A stretch of 62,000 nucleotides of DNA. It comes from Cristatella mucedo (lineage: Eukaryota; Bryozoa; Phylactolaemata; Cristatellidae). This document shows, one piece after another, positions 1-10,090 of the stretch; the first letter of the stretch is position 1; each line of letters begins with the position of its first letter. The position numbers and the translations under genes were made by a program. The notes beneath the pieces are model-generated. The model worked only from the letters and a program-made list of their open reading frames with translations, had not been told where the DNA came from and ran no database searches. The DNA lies in NCBI GenBank assembly GCA_009760855.2, contig WPIO01000171.1, forward strand, positions 500,001 to 562,000. Direction: 5' to 3'.

Positions 1-1102
1 GCTGGGATCAAGTAATCACGTAGGCCTGATCAGCTTAAGTCATTACTATTATTATTAATATTATCTATTATCCACGCTGTATGCCTGCTGAGCATTATGT
101 TGTCCATTCGCTCGTGCAATTGGCTGCCGCTGTGACTGCGGGCGCGAGCTCGCGGAACTGAGTTTCGGGCCGACGCGATTGCACCTCGGCGGAGCTTGAA
201 ATGGACGCGCCGCTCTGCCTAATATATCCGGCGGCCGCTCGGACGGATGCTGCTTAGGCCGGACAGGCTGATTTTAGTCTTAAGCGGAGGCTTGCGCCGC
301 GCTGTGGTGCCAATCAACCGCAGCAGCCAGCGCGCGGCGCGGCGCGGCGCTAGCGAGCCGCGCCGCGCGCTGGCTGCGCCGCGCGTAATGGCGCTTCGAA
401 TGCGCGCCGCTCCTGGTCGTAGTGCGAGATATGCGCAATTATGAGCGCTGCTGACTTTTCCGCTATTTTTACGTGCGTATTCCGTCTGCTCCGCCGATAA
501 TGAGACGAAAGCGAATCTCATCACTGCGGGGCCGGCTGCGAGTTCCAGTCCCGAGCGGCGATTGAAGTAGCGAGCGTCGCACGCATCCTATGTCGCTGAT
601 GGCCCGCATTCGGACGGCTAATACGAGAGCGGTGGGAATAGTAAAGTAGCAGTAATGGCGGAAGAGCAAAGTCCGCGCGGCGATACGCTTCGCAACCGGC
701 GACGGTTGGATTGGCAGCTGCGCCTTAGCCTGGCGCCTTCGCTAAGCTCCACTGGGAATAGTACAGTAGCTGTAATGATAGGGCGGCTGTCCTTTCCAGG
801 GACGCTGCACTGCTGGCGACATGATTTGTCGGTCAGCTCCGGAGCCGCCAATCTCACAGCCGCAATTAATGTGGATTTAATGTGACCGTATCGGTGCTGT
901 CGAGATCAGCGCTTAGTGCGCCGGCCGCCGCGCGCGCTAAGCAGCCGCACCCCGGCCTCAGTGCCCAATGGACCTCCTTCTGCCCCGCCGCCCAACTAAA
1001 TACCTTTGACTAGGTCACATTATGCGCAAAAATTGCATAGCTGGAGAGCAAAATCGCTTACATACTTCTGCTGCAACTTTGTCAGGCATTTGTGTCAGGT
1101 AA
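1..1102. other. Unique GC-rich DNA, no gene supported
   Basis: A short ATT-rich run lies near 43-70. From about 130 to 1000 the sequence is GC- and CpG-rich. Open frames here (for example 655-885 plus, 618-857 minus) overlap on both strands and are short and compositionally biased, so I do not call them genes. A degenerate direct repeat (GGGAATAGTA..AGTAGC.GTAATG) occurs near 633-658 and 754-779. Nothing else is recognised apart from the hairpin listed separately. Confidence 0.6.
323..377. repeat. Perfect 21-bp inverted repeat (GC-rich hairpin)
   Basis: The left arm 323-343 and right arm 357-377 are exact reverse complements (both begin with GC and consist mainly of GCGCGG/CCGCGC runs), separated by a 13-nt spacer. 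Seen directly. No family is recognised; a template-switch scar or part of an unknown fold-back element are both possible. Confidence 0.9.
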
Positions 1103-1106
1103 TATA

Positions 1107-1148
<42 letters not shown>

Positions 1149-1155
1149 ATACAAT
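1103..1155. repeat. (TA)n microsatellite
   Basis: A nearly pure TA run with one CA interruption. It abuts the 3' end of the adjacent minus-strand SINE-A, so it probably grew from the SINE tail. Confidence 0.9.
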
Positions 1156-1291
1156 TCATTTGTATAGCACCCTAAGAGAACTTAATCTCTATTCAGGCGC
1201 TTCACATGTGCCGCCTGGGCTCGAGCCCACGATCTCGACCAGACCTTGGTCGTGCCGAGCACCTTAAGCACTGGGCCAAACCAGGCCGGCA
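1150..1291 (-). mobile_element. SINE-A copy (tRNA-derived SINE)
   Basis: Read on the minus strand: a tRNA-like head GCCGGCCTGGTTTGGCC (A-box-like region), a GACCAAGGTC palindrome, a B-box-like GGGCTCGAGCCC, then the LINE-I-type 3' stem-loop (GCGCCTGAATAGAGATTAAG ... TTAGGGTGCTATACAAATG), running into the TA array. The family is defined by comparison with seven other copies in this window. Confidence 0.85.
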
Positions 1292-2011
1292 GGTACGGGT
1301 TGCTTCGGTCGCATCGCGCGATCAGTCCGTACATTGGAGATCGCACCAATTTCTTTCCCAGTAGCGCTCGCCGAGAGCCTGAGTCATTAGGGCTTCTGCT
1401 ATCGCTACAGATACCGGAAATCTAACTCACTTACTCCCTTGGTGAACAGGTTGATTGGGACGCTATGAAGTGCTAGAGACGACGTGCGTTTCACGGAAAG
1501 CGGGCGCGCGAGGAGCTGGAACTCACAGGAAGCGCGGCAAAGAACGCGCACGCATTGTCGAGCGAAAGCCTCAAGTGTCGCCCTCAATCGCCGTCAGTAC
1601 AGCAGCGGCCGGCTGCGGCGGCGGTCGCCAAACTGCAGTGGAAGCGGTGACGGCAAGGACTATATTCTGAGTTGTCAGATGTACACTTTCGGTGTCTCGG
1701 CGGAGACGTTCACCCAGTCTGATGCACTCTGGGCCGGCGCCACGCGCCGCTCTCGAGAGGTGCTGGGGACTGGCGATGACTTATCAGTGCAGGCAAAGCC
1801 ACGAGCTCCGAGTCGGAGCGCTGGAGCCCCGAGCAGACCGAGCGCGCGGCGCGAGCTCCGACGAAGCTGCTGAAGCCACCTTCCCGAGGAAGATTCTGCG
1901 TCTGCTGCTGCTGCTGACGTAACGGGCGTCGCGAGTACTTCAGAGGTATCTTTGCCTAGGTGCCAGGCAGCAGTCGTGTGCGCCTGCAACTCCCAGCGAG
2001 CTGGCGGCGGG
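1292..2011. other. Unique moderately GC-rich DNA, no gene supported
   Basis: Several overlapping open frames (1455-1670 plus, 1484-1873 plus, 1675-2019 minus) have Arg/Ala/Ser-rich translations with no recognisable domain. Their openness is what GC-rich noncoding sequence gives. Nothing else is seen. Confidence 0.55.
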
Positions 2012-2107
2012 CCAATCAACGAGGCTTATAGTCTGATTATGGCATCCGTCAGAAAGTAGCCAATCAACGAGGCTTATAGTCTGATTTTGGCATCCGCCAG
2101 AATGTAG
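2012..2107. repeat. 48-bp tandem duplication, two copies
   Basis: Copies 2012-2059 and 2060-2107 both begin CCAATCAACGAGGC and differ at about three positions (for example GATTATGGC against GATTTTGGC). A degraded start of a third copy (CGAATCAGGTCAACGAGG) follows. Each copy starts with a CCAAT motif, but no promoter can be assigned. Confidence 0.9.
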
Positions 2108-2364
2108 CGAATCAGGTCAACGAGGGAGTTGAAGTTTGCCGGTCCTCAATTATTTTTTCGGGTCATTCTGCGAAACATAACGAGTAGAATGTTAAGTAAT
2201 AGCGCATGACATTATGAGTTTCGAAATAATTTCAAGGTCGCGTTAGCATGATCGGATGCGATCGCGTAGGACAATCGCACACAGCTGGACCGACGGGTGT
2301 CACAATGTGACAGCTCGCGTGTCATTGACCCGCGGTTGCTAATTGTCTTGCAGGGAGTTAAAAA

Positions 2365-2420
2365 GCGCATGGAGAGAAAGATTTAATTTTCTTAGGGCGC
2401 TATACAAGCGTCTTATTGCT
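2365..2420 (+). mobile_element. Possible decayed LINE-I/SINE-A 3' end
   Basis: AAGCGCATGGAGAGAAAGAT ... TTTTCTTAGGGCGCTATACA resembles the shared 3' stem-loop, but there is no recognisable head or RT sequence upstream. Diverged and short, so uncertain. Confidence 0.4.
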
Positions 2421-2429
2421 CATTCTTCC

Positions 2430-2591
2430 GGTATCTTTGTCCGTCTGTCTCTGTATCGCTGACTCTCAACTTACGTCACTCTCTCTTTGTCACTCAAATC
2501 TCACAACTTGCATTCTTGTATTAACTTCACTCTCTTTTGACCACCATCTCTTCCTCATCTCCCCCTATCATTTGGCATGAGTAGCCCTCCC

Positions 2592-2646
<55 letters not shown>

Positions 2647-2815
2647 CTCACTATCTGTTTGTCTGACTGTCTGTCTTTCTCTCTGTCTGCCTGTCTCTCA
2701 TACTGGCTCTCTCGCACTCTCACTCTGTCTGTCTCTGTCTCTCTCCGTCGTTCTCGCTTGCACTCTCTTTCTCTCTCTCTCTCGCACTCACTTTTTTCAC
2801 ACTCTGGAGTCCTCT
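2430..2815. repeat. Pyrimidine-rich (CT)n tract
   Basis: About 390 bp of CT-rich sequence with a pure (CT)n block near 2597-2632, a short TATATA block, then CTGT/CTCT mixtures. Simple repeat without coding content. Confidence 0.9.
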
Positions 2816-3017
2816 CTGACTTTAGATATTTATACTAACCCGGCAATTTTGGCCGTTTCAACATTGCTTGAGCGCACAGCTCAAGGCTCGATCCTGTGAG
2901 AGTGGAGCGTTCGCGTCTTTCCAAGCTCGGCAGAGTTGAAAAAACTACGGATTGCGGTACGGCCACGTGACTACAGAGACCACCCGCTTAACGACCACGC
3001 TAGCATCATAAAATAAA

Positions 3018-3188
3018 TAACTATCTGATTTAATAGCATCTTTTGTTTAGAAACAGAAGAGCCTTTAAGGCTTTCCCCACCGTTTGCAGCGGCAATACAG
3101 GATTGCCCACCGCTGGATTCGAACCCACGACCTCGGGACTGAGATCGTGATAAGCAACCACCTTACCCAGTGCGCCATCGCGCCTCGC
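3018..3188 (-). mobile_element. SINE-B copy (tRNA-derived SINE)
   Basis: On the minus strand: a head ending GGTAAGGTGGTTGCTTATC, an imperfect CACGATCTC...GAGGTCGTG palindrome, a good B box GGGTTCGAATCC, then the body (GGCAATCCTGTATTGCC) and a 3' end resembling TTAAATCAG. Matches the family consensus inferred from the copies at 30980-31143 and 32772-32936. Confidence 0.85.
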
Positions 3189-3720
3189 ATGCGGTTCCAG
3201 CGCGCGCGGGACCTGGCTCTCATCCTCACACGGCTGACGATAGCATGCGGGAGAGAGCGTGTCCCCCCCTCCCGGCCTGAGCGAGAGAGAGAGCGTGTTC
3301 TCCCACGAGCAGCTCTATAAGTGAGCTAGCTTTAGTTCAAGGTCTTTCAGATTGTTAGCGTTAGCTGGTTTATAGAAATCGCACGAGAAAGCATAATGGG
3401 CGATAAATGGTCGGGGGATAGTGCTTGGCATACGATATGTCGACTCAAATATATGAGGCGATAGATAGAAAACCTTGTCAACAGCATGACTATACTCGGT
3501 AATTAAGCGGTAATTCAGCGCCCAGTGCTCGCTGGCGCGGTACCAGGGCGGTATTGATAGCGATAGAGCGGTATTGATAGCGACGATTGGTCGCGATAGA
3601 GCGGCGTAGTAGAGCGGTGCTGTAGAGCTTGCAACAGAGCCATCTATTAGTTGTCACAATTTTCTATACTCCGCATCCGAAGATTTCCACGAAATGGGCG
3701 ACATGAAAGAGTTTCGCCTC
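3189..3720. other. Unique DNA with short degenerate tandem repeats
   Basis: Near 3540-3625 the phrases GGCGGTATTGATAGCGA and GATAGAGCGG recur two to three times. The 3244-3310 stretch is GAGA/CCCC-rich. No gene is recognised. Confidence 0.55.
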
Positions 3721-4152
3721 GTTTTAAACTCCAGTGATCATATTATAATCACTAGCCATAATGGCGTGCTTCCTTTGCTGCACATGTAAAGTGTCTAGGC
3801 AGAGAAGTGGAAAAGAACTGGGCCGCAAAAAGCGCGACGCTTTGCAAAAATGGCGGCCGACTGTTAGAGCAGACGCCGGCGTTTCTTGGGCTCGTCGCCG
3901 ATTCGCTCGGGGACGTGGCGCGCGAGCGCGATGAGTCATTAGATGTGGGCGCGACGCCTGCTCAGCAAGCGTCGTGCACTCGCAATCCGTGCGGCGGCAC
4001 TCGGCGCGCGGCGCCCGGCGCGGCACTCCGGCGGTGACACTCTTCCTCGCCGAAACTGCGGCCGTCGCCGCCGCTCCGACCACGAATGCGGCGACGATGC
4101 GACGCTCACTCGTTCGCTCGCTCGCCGCGGCGCCTCGGTACCGGATACGTCC

Positions 4153-4188
4153 GACCGCCATCGCGCACGCGCAAGCGCGATGGCGGTC
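4153..4188. repeat. Perfect 14-bp inverted repeat
   Basis: GACCGCCATCGCGC (4153-4166) and its exact reverse complement (4175-4188) flank an 8-nt spacer inside the CpG-rich block. Confidence 0.9.
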
Positions 4189-4201
4189 AGAGCCGCGAGA
4201 G

Positions 4202-4282
4202 GCCGCCGCGGCTGCGGCCATCGCGCCGAAAAAGCGCGTCGGGTGCCGCCGCGGCTGCGGTCGTCGCGCCGAAAAAGCGCGA
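4202..4282. repeat. 43-bp period GC-rich tandem duplication
   Basis: GCCGCCGCGGCTGCGG starts at 4202 and again at 4245. The 37-nt core ending GAAAAAGCGCG is repeated with two differences. Confidence 0.85.
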
Positions 4283-4984
4283 GACGCGCGCTGCCGCGCC
4301 GCCGCCGCCGGCGCTCCAGACGCCGCCTCCCGACGAGGCGGCGGCTGCGGCGGCTGGAGCACCGCCGCCTCGATCGATGGCGGGCCGCAGCGAAGAGGAG
4401 CGGAGAGAGGCAGCGCGGCGCTCGGTCGGGCTGGAGAGCTTGACCCTGAAGAGCTTGACTTCGACCCCAAAGTCCGCCTAACAGCCGCCGCTGCCATCCC
4501 TGCTGCAGCCACGGCCACAGGCTGCCCTCTCGCCGCACGCCGCCGCTCAAACTGCGACGACTCGCCGGCGCAAGCGTACGACCGACGGGCGGGGGGGGGG
4601 TGCGGCGGGCCTCGACAAGGGAGCAGAGGGCCTCAAACGGGGGGGGGGGTGGGAGCGGGCAGCGGGCCTCGACTGGGCGCCGCCGCCGATGTCCGCCGGT
4701 CGGCGGTCCCTCTTAGAAGCGGACCGGAGGCCGCTCGCCGGCGAGGAGCGGTGGGCGCGCGCTGGCTGGTGGCGCTGCGTGCAGCGAAGCCGACGCCCGC
4801 AGCAGCGGGGGCGGCCGGCTACGTGCCGCCAGGCGAGTGCCGCCTGTCTGCCAGACGCGAACCACCAGAGTAAGAGGATGCGGCTTACGGCGCGCGCCGG
4901 GCAGCGCCAAGGACGGCGTCTGCAACGCGTCCGCGCGCTCGGCTGCGCAGCGGGGCTCCCGCGGCGGCCGCGAGTCACGCGGTC

Positions 4985-5128
4985 TGCCGAGCTGGTTTCG
5001 TCTAGCGGTTAAGGTGCTCGCCCCGACCAAGGTCTGACTGCGGTCGTGGGCTCGAGCCCCGAGGCATATGTGAAACACTTGAATAGAGATTAAGTTCCCT
5101 TAGGGCGCTATATAAATGATTTATATTT
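4985..5128 (+). mobile_element. SINE-A copy
   Basis: Clean plus-strand copy: head GCCGAGCTGGTTTCGTCTAG with A-box match TCGTCTAGCGG, GACCAAGGTC palindrome, B-box-like GGGCTCGAGCCC, then AATAGAGATTAAGTTC and GGGCGCTATATAAATGA. It immediately precedes a 32-bp minisatellite and a LINE-I end. Confidence 0.9.
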
Positions 5129-5151
5129 TGCTCGACGACTGCAGAGTCATC

Positions 5152-5311
5152 GGGAGCATAACTCCTGCCTGGCGTAAAGTCTTGGGAGCCTAACTCCTGC
5201 CTGGCGTAAAGTCTTGGGAGCATAACTCCTGCCTGGCGCAAAGTCTTGGGAGCATAACTCCTGCCTGGCGCAAAGCCTCGGGAGCATAACTCCTGCCTGG
5301 CGCAAAGCCTC
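5152..5311 (+). repeat. 32-bp minisatellite, five units, at a LINE-I 3' end
   Basis: GGGAGCATAACTCCTGCCTG-type units start at 5152, 5184, 5216, 5248 and 5280, exactly 32 bp apart. A sixth, diverged unit at 5312 (GGGAACATAACTTCCCTTTG) runs straight into the LINE-I 3' end. Variants are ordered: GTAAAGTCTT in the first two units, GCAAAGTCTT in the third, GCAAAGCCTC in the last two. Confidence 0.92.
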
Positions 5312-5415
5312 GGGAACATAACTTCCCTTTGCCGCAAATGTAAAGCGCCTAGGAAGAGATTGAGTTCTCTGAGGGTGCTTTATCAAGTGCATAATAATTA
5401 TTATTATTATTATTA
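5312..5415 (+). mobile_element. LINE-I 3' end
   Basis: TTTGCCGCAAATGTAAAGCG, then the stem-loop (GCGCCTAGGAAGAGATTGAG, TTCTCTGAGGGTGC) and TATCAAGTGCATAATAATTA followed by (ATT)n. A severely 5'-truncated copy whose upstream end has become the minisatellite. Confidence 0.88.
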
Positions 5416-5482
5416 CAACTTCTGCCTGGTACGATCTAGCCGTTTCAGGATGATGGAACGCCGTTACTAGTACCAGCCGTTG

Positions 5483-5493
5483 CGTGAGAGGGA

Positions 5494-5539
<46 letters not shown>

Positions 5540-5705
5540 GAGAGGGAGAGAGTGAGCGGGGGAGAGAGAGGTAGAGAGAGAGAGAGAGGGAGAGAGAGGT
5601 AGAGAGAGAGGTAGAGAGAGAGAGAGAGGGAGAGAGAGGGAGAGAGAGGGAGGGAGGGGGAGGAAGCGAGGGAGGGAGAGAGGGAGGGAAGGAGAGAGGG
5701 AGCGA
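5483..5705. repeat. (GA)n-rich polypurine tract
   Basis: About 220 bp almost wholly A and G, with GAGA, GGGA and GGTAGAGA interruptions. Any frame through it encodes only Ser/Leu or Arg/Glu runs. Confidence 0.93.
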
Positions 5706-7425
5706 TGCGGCTAGTGCGGCAACGCGGTGCGTATCCTTGCATGCCGCGACGATTCCGCGACTGAGCGAAAGAGCATCTGGAGAGAGCCGTCGGAAGAAGC
5801 CTTCAGCCTGATGATTTAGCGATGTGCGTCTTAGAGCCGGTCCAGTGGCCGACAGGAAGTTGAACCGACGATCTCCAAAATTACAGCTCGTAGTCGCAGA
5901 TGGTGCAGCCAGAGATTTTAAAGAGGACTTGACCTTGTCTGAACCCCAAACTAATGGTCGCAGTGAAATAGGGCGGCGGCGATGCAGCAGCTGCACCCCC
6001 ACCCCTCTTCTCGCTGTGGCCGCGGGCAATCGCACCTACTCATCCCCGCGGCTGACGATTATACCGCAGCCCCTAAATTCTATATTGCGACGACCGAGCG
6101 TTCACTCTGCTGCTGCAAGCGATCGGTCTTCGGCCGAGGATTCCAGCGACAGAGGGGAAGACATGGACATACGTAGAGAGGAGCCTAGAGTCCGATCAAG
6201 TGTAGTTTGGTTCACACATCAGAGAGCCAGCCGATGAACAACGCCAACGGTTTATTGCTCAAGGCACGGAGCCTCAAGACGCACGACTGCCTTCGCCCCC
6301 CCCCGTCTCAGACGCGAGTCTCCTCTCCTCGACTCCCGCTGTGCCTTGGCCGACATCGATGGTGAATCCACCACCTGTTCACCAGCCGGTTATCGGCCGG
6401 TGTCAATGCCTCATTAGAAGTGGACCACAGCTGTGCACAGGCTCCTCTCGATGAAGCTCCCACCAGCTATTTAAGAAGAAAGCGGTACCAGCCCGCATGC
6501 AATCGAACTACATTAAGCTAGCAGGAAGAGGAAGAGGGAAGAGACGGTTAGAAGTACAAAGGGAAGGAAAAACAGGCGTGAGATAGCGTCAGCAGAGGTC
6601 GAGGTCACTGTAAGCGGAGTGAAAGAAATTGTTCGAGAACATCACGAGCTGTGCAAGCTTTCTTCGAGTGGAGCTCCCTAGGTTATGAGCGTCGTTAGAG
6701 TGGCAGTCTGTTAAAGTGACAGTTACAGTGACAGTCTACTTCGTTACAGTGACAATCTGTCCGGCTGGTTATCCGCACGTCCAAATAGGGTTGATTAGAA
6801 TTGCATCTTAGACCGACATTTAATATATCGCGTTATAATCGTCGCTCTGAGTAACGAAACAGCTAGTTTGCGCAATGCAGTAACGATCTACCAACTCATA
6901 AGCGCATGCACAGTTATTAAAGGTTGGAGTAAGCTGATATAGGCGTGCACATATCGACACACTCACCCACAGGCATGCACGCATGCACACGCTATTTCTT
7001 GTGTTCTTCCACTTTTATCTTCTTCCGTTTCTCTCTCTTCTTATAGACTAGACGTCTCTTAACCTTGGAGCATGCCTGTGGCCTCAGCAGAAAGTCTTGT
7101 CGTGAATGAATAAATAAACAAAGTAAATAAAAAAGTCAATATCTGAGCAGTGATTTATCTTTTAAACGTAGAGATATGTGCATACACCGTTTGCATGTAG
7201 CTACACGGACGCGGTGTGTAGAGCAATCCACAGGATTGGTTTCTACTAGCTCCAGCCTCTAGTGGGCGTCCTTCTTTCTCTCAGAGCTTCAACCTAAGCA
7301 GCTTCTGCAGATTCTTTCGGCAACCTGCGTTCGGTGACGACTCTTTAGGGGTGCAATGCGACTGTCACCACCCGAGTGCTCAGCACCATCATGGTGCAGC
7401 AACGATGAGTTTAAAAAATGGGTGA
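5706..7425. other. Unique DNA, no gene supported
   Basis: Contains a poly-C run near 6295-6305, a TATTTAAG motif near 6468, and a cluster of GTGACAGT-like words at 6700-6760 (GTGACAGTTACAGTGACAGT). A perfect short palindrome GCACCATCATGGTGC lies at 7383-7397. Short frames (5824-6237 plus, 137 codons) have no recognisable domain. Confidence 0.5.
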
Positions 7426-7426
7426 T

Positions 7427-7653
<227 letters not shown>

Positions 7654-7900
7654 GCTTTACATTTGCTGCAAAAGAAACACGATCGAATGGTGATTGGAAA
7701 GATGCTCGATAAACAACATGAATTGGTTAGGGGTGACATGCACTGGGTCAGCATGAAAATGTGGTTAGTGGCAGCATGCACCGCGTCAGCACGCATAAGC
7801 ACATGAAGAACGAAAAGAACGAATCACAGGGACCCACTAAATGCTGTCATAAATAGGTGCATTTTTATTTTTTTAAACGTCGTCAAGTCAGGGAGTTCAG
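7654..7900 (-). mobile_element. LINE-I 3' region lacking its terminal stem-loop
   Basis: On the minus strand it ends with GCAAATGTAAAGCG and then passes straight into (TAG)n where other copies have the CCTAGAAAGAGATTGAG hairpin and (ATT)n. Upstream it has the family 3'-UTR words, for example GGACCCACTAAATGCTGTCA and GGTTAGGGGTGACATGCACT (plus-strand sense). 5'-truncated. Confidence 0.88.
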
Positions 7901-8982
7901 GAGTGATAATTTGCTAATTTGCATGTGCAGCTACGTTGTCCGTCACAGTCACCGACCTTACATTTACATCGACTCCTCTGCGATGCACTACTACGGACTA
8001 TATAATACTGCTACAATATAGTACTACTACGACCGTACAGAATAATGAGAGTTAAAAAACGAGGAAATAAATTGCTAACTTGCATATGTAGCTGCATCGT
8101 GCACTCCATTAGTTGATATTGAACATTGAAATGCAAGAAGCTCACACCAGACTATGAACTTAAAAATAGTTTCTCTATGGATAACCATGGAATTTTAGCA
8201 ACTTGTCCTCCTCTCTGCACTACGACCCTCTTTTGCTGTCGCCCGAAGCGAAAGTTGGCACTTCCGGCGCTTCCGGCGCTTCCGCTTGAATCGGCCGAGT
8301 TGGCGTATTGGTAAGCCACCAGCGTGAGCGGGAGGAAATGCCGGAAGTCGTACTGCACCTGCCTTTGGTAAGCGATGGACGTGCGTGCGTGCATGCAATC
8401 TGCTTGCGATACTTCGTCGCGGGGCCTTTCAAAGAAAAGTTGAAGTTTTCCGTGAATGTTAACGGATGCAACCAGACTTCCATATAAACCTGCTGTTTCC
8501 GCCTACCATTATGGACCGACGAGTTCTCACAGCGATGAATTGGGGACGAACGGAAGCAAAGCGAGCAGAGTACAAGGGTAGCAGGGTGTGGCAGATAACA
8601 ACGAGAAAAGCCAGCATCGAACGAGGCCGCTCAGTGCCACGCCGCCGAAACTCAACAGAAACGTCGCACACGGCACACACTCTACAGCAACGAAGAGACA
8701 GGAAGAGGAGGAGGAGGAGGAGGAGGAGGAGGAAGAAGCAGGACCTTGGTGCTGTCCAAGCTCAGCGAAGGTCACACCTATTATGACAAGGTCAGCACAG
8801 AAAGAGACTGCAGAAGGTAAGATTCGAGCACCTCAGTGCTCAGCTCGTGGCATGGAGTCCTTGCCCGACTGAAGGACTGGTTCACCAGCTAGGCTGGGCT
8901 TACCAATGCGTCACTGGACACTCAGGCCCGCGCTGTAATGCAGCACTGAGACTTTTTCTGTGATTTTCATTGGGCTTAAGCT
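7901..8982. other. Unique DNA, no gene supported
   Basis: Includes CTTCCGGCG repeats near 8262-8282 and an AGG array listed separately. Overlapping short frames at 8152-8786 have no recognisable domains. Confidence 0.5.
8700..8739. repeat. (AGG)n trinucleotide array
   Basis: GGAAGAGGAGGAGGAGGAGG continues for about 36 bp and ends in GAAGAAG. Confidence 0.9.
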
Positions 8983-9085
8983 AGTAATAATAATAATAAC
9001 AATAATAATTAAGCATGCATATAGGGACCTCAACGAATTAAACCTCTCTCTAGGCGGTTAACGTATGCGGAAAGGAAGCATGTCT
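8983..9085 (-). mobile_element. Decayed LINE-I 3' end
   Basis: (AATAATAAT), then TAGGGACCTCAACGAATTAA and ACCTCTCTCTAGGCGG: the minus-strand tail and stem-loop with several substitutions. Confidence 0.65.
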
Positions 9086-9702
9086 TCATAGAGTGTTGCA
9101 GCGAAGGAGGCAGGAGGAATTGGCCTCCCTCAAACCGCAGTCAGCGACCCGGCTGCCCCCTATTCCTACCCCACTCCCGCGACCATCCGCCAACGACGAA
9201 GGCTAGAATGGCGCCTGCCCACGAGCGCAGGCCCGATTGAGTGTCAAGAAGTACCGATGGCAGTTTGTGGTCGGGGCGAACGTATTTCAAGAAAGCCGCC
9301 GGGAAGCAGAGCAGATTACATCAAGCAGCCGCGGATGTATTCGCAGGGTATTATCATGTATTCGCTGCAGTCGCTAGTTTGAGCGGATCGAACGGCCGAG
9401 CGTTCGCGAGAGGAAGCAGCACAATGCGCTCGATGCGCATGAGCAGCCGAGGGGCAGCTTGATATTCTCCGGAAGACAAGGCGAGCTGTCCTCTAGCCAT
9501 ACAGCGATAGTGACCCCGCCTGACCTGCAGCGACACCCGGATGCGAAGCTAGATCCTCAGACAGCTCGCTCTTCCCCGTTAGCGATAGCTATTAGATTCG
9601 AGAGGATCAATTGACATTGTATAGGTTAATTACAAATGACATTGCGTAAGCTAATTACAATCTCTCCACTTAGCCGACGCTGTCTTTCAATCATTAATTA
9701 TG
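9086..9702. other. Unique DNA, no gene supported
   Basis: No repeat family, RNA or protein similarity recognised. A short plus frame (9241-9462) is unsupported. Confidence 0.5.
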
Positions 9703-9801
<99 letters not shown>

Positions 9802-9881
9802 TATAAATACACATATATATGTATATATATATATGTATATATATATACATACATATATATATATATATATCTCTCTCTCTC

Positions 9882-9935
<54 letters not shown>

Positions 9936-9937
9936 AT
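9703..9937. repeat. (TA)n array with CT and GT blocks
   Basis: About 235 bp of TA with CATA punctuation, a CTCTCTCTCT block near 9870 and a (GT)n block near 9899-9918. It abuts the 3' tail of the following minus-strand SINE-A. Confidence 0.95.
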
Positions 9938-10090
9938 TCTTTTTTATGGCGCCCTACGATAACTTAATCTCCATTCAGGCGCTGCACTTGTGCCACGGGG
10001 CTCGAGCTCGAGACTTCGGTAGTCTAATACATTCATCTTGCCCTTGGTCGAGGAGAGCTCCTAAACCACTGGGCTAAACCAGCACGGCAT
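9938..10090 (-). mobile_element. SINE-A copy with an altered head
   Basis: GGCGCCCTACGATAACTTAA and CTCCATTCAGGCGC give the shared stem-loop; GGGGCTCGAGCTCGAG is a modified B box; the head reads on the minus strand GCTGGTTTAGCCC. About a dozen extra bases separate the boxes, consistent with a small insertion. Confidence 0.8.

Larger units (their letters stand above)
3725..4980. other. CpG-island-like GC-rich block
   Basis: About 1.2 kb of very GC-rich, CpG-dense sequence with GCC/GCG triplet runs and two G homopolymers (near 4590 and 4640). Long frames are open on both strands (3974-4873 plus, 299 codons; 3724-4518 minus, 264 codons), but their Arg/Ala/Pro-rich products show no domain and overlap, so chance openness in GC-rich DNA is the simplest reading. 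It could be a CpG-island promoter or first exon of an unseen gene; the sequence alone does not decide. Confidence 0.5.

Noticed and set aside
3724-4873. Long overlapping frames (299 codons plus, 264 codons minus)
   Set aside because: Open because GC-rich DNA has few stop codons; Arg/Ala/Pro-rich, no domain, both strands equally open.
4985-5060. tRNA gene
   Set aside because: The tRNA-like head belongs to SINE-A: no intact acceptor pairing, atypical B box, and the same unit recurs eight times with a LINE-derived 3' end.
5152-5311. CRISPR-like array
   Set aside because: The 32-bp units abut without spacers; it is a minisatellite at a LINE end.
5445-6035. Ser/Leu/Pro-rich minus-strand frame
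   Set aside because: Shadow of the GA tract; the same applies to the frames at 16628-17140, 26869-27159 and 28598-28906.
6237-6520. Possible LTR or promoter (TATTTAAG, poly-C run)
   Set aside because: No matching termini or target-site duplication found and no second copy.
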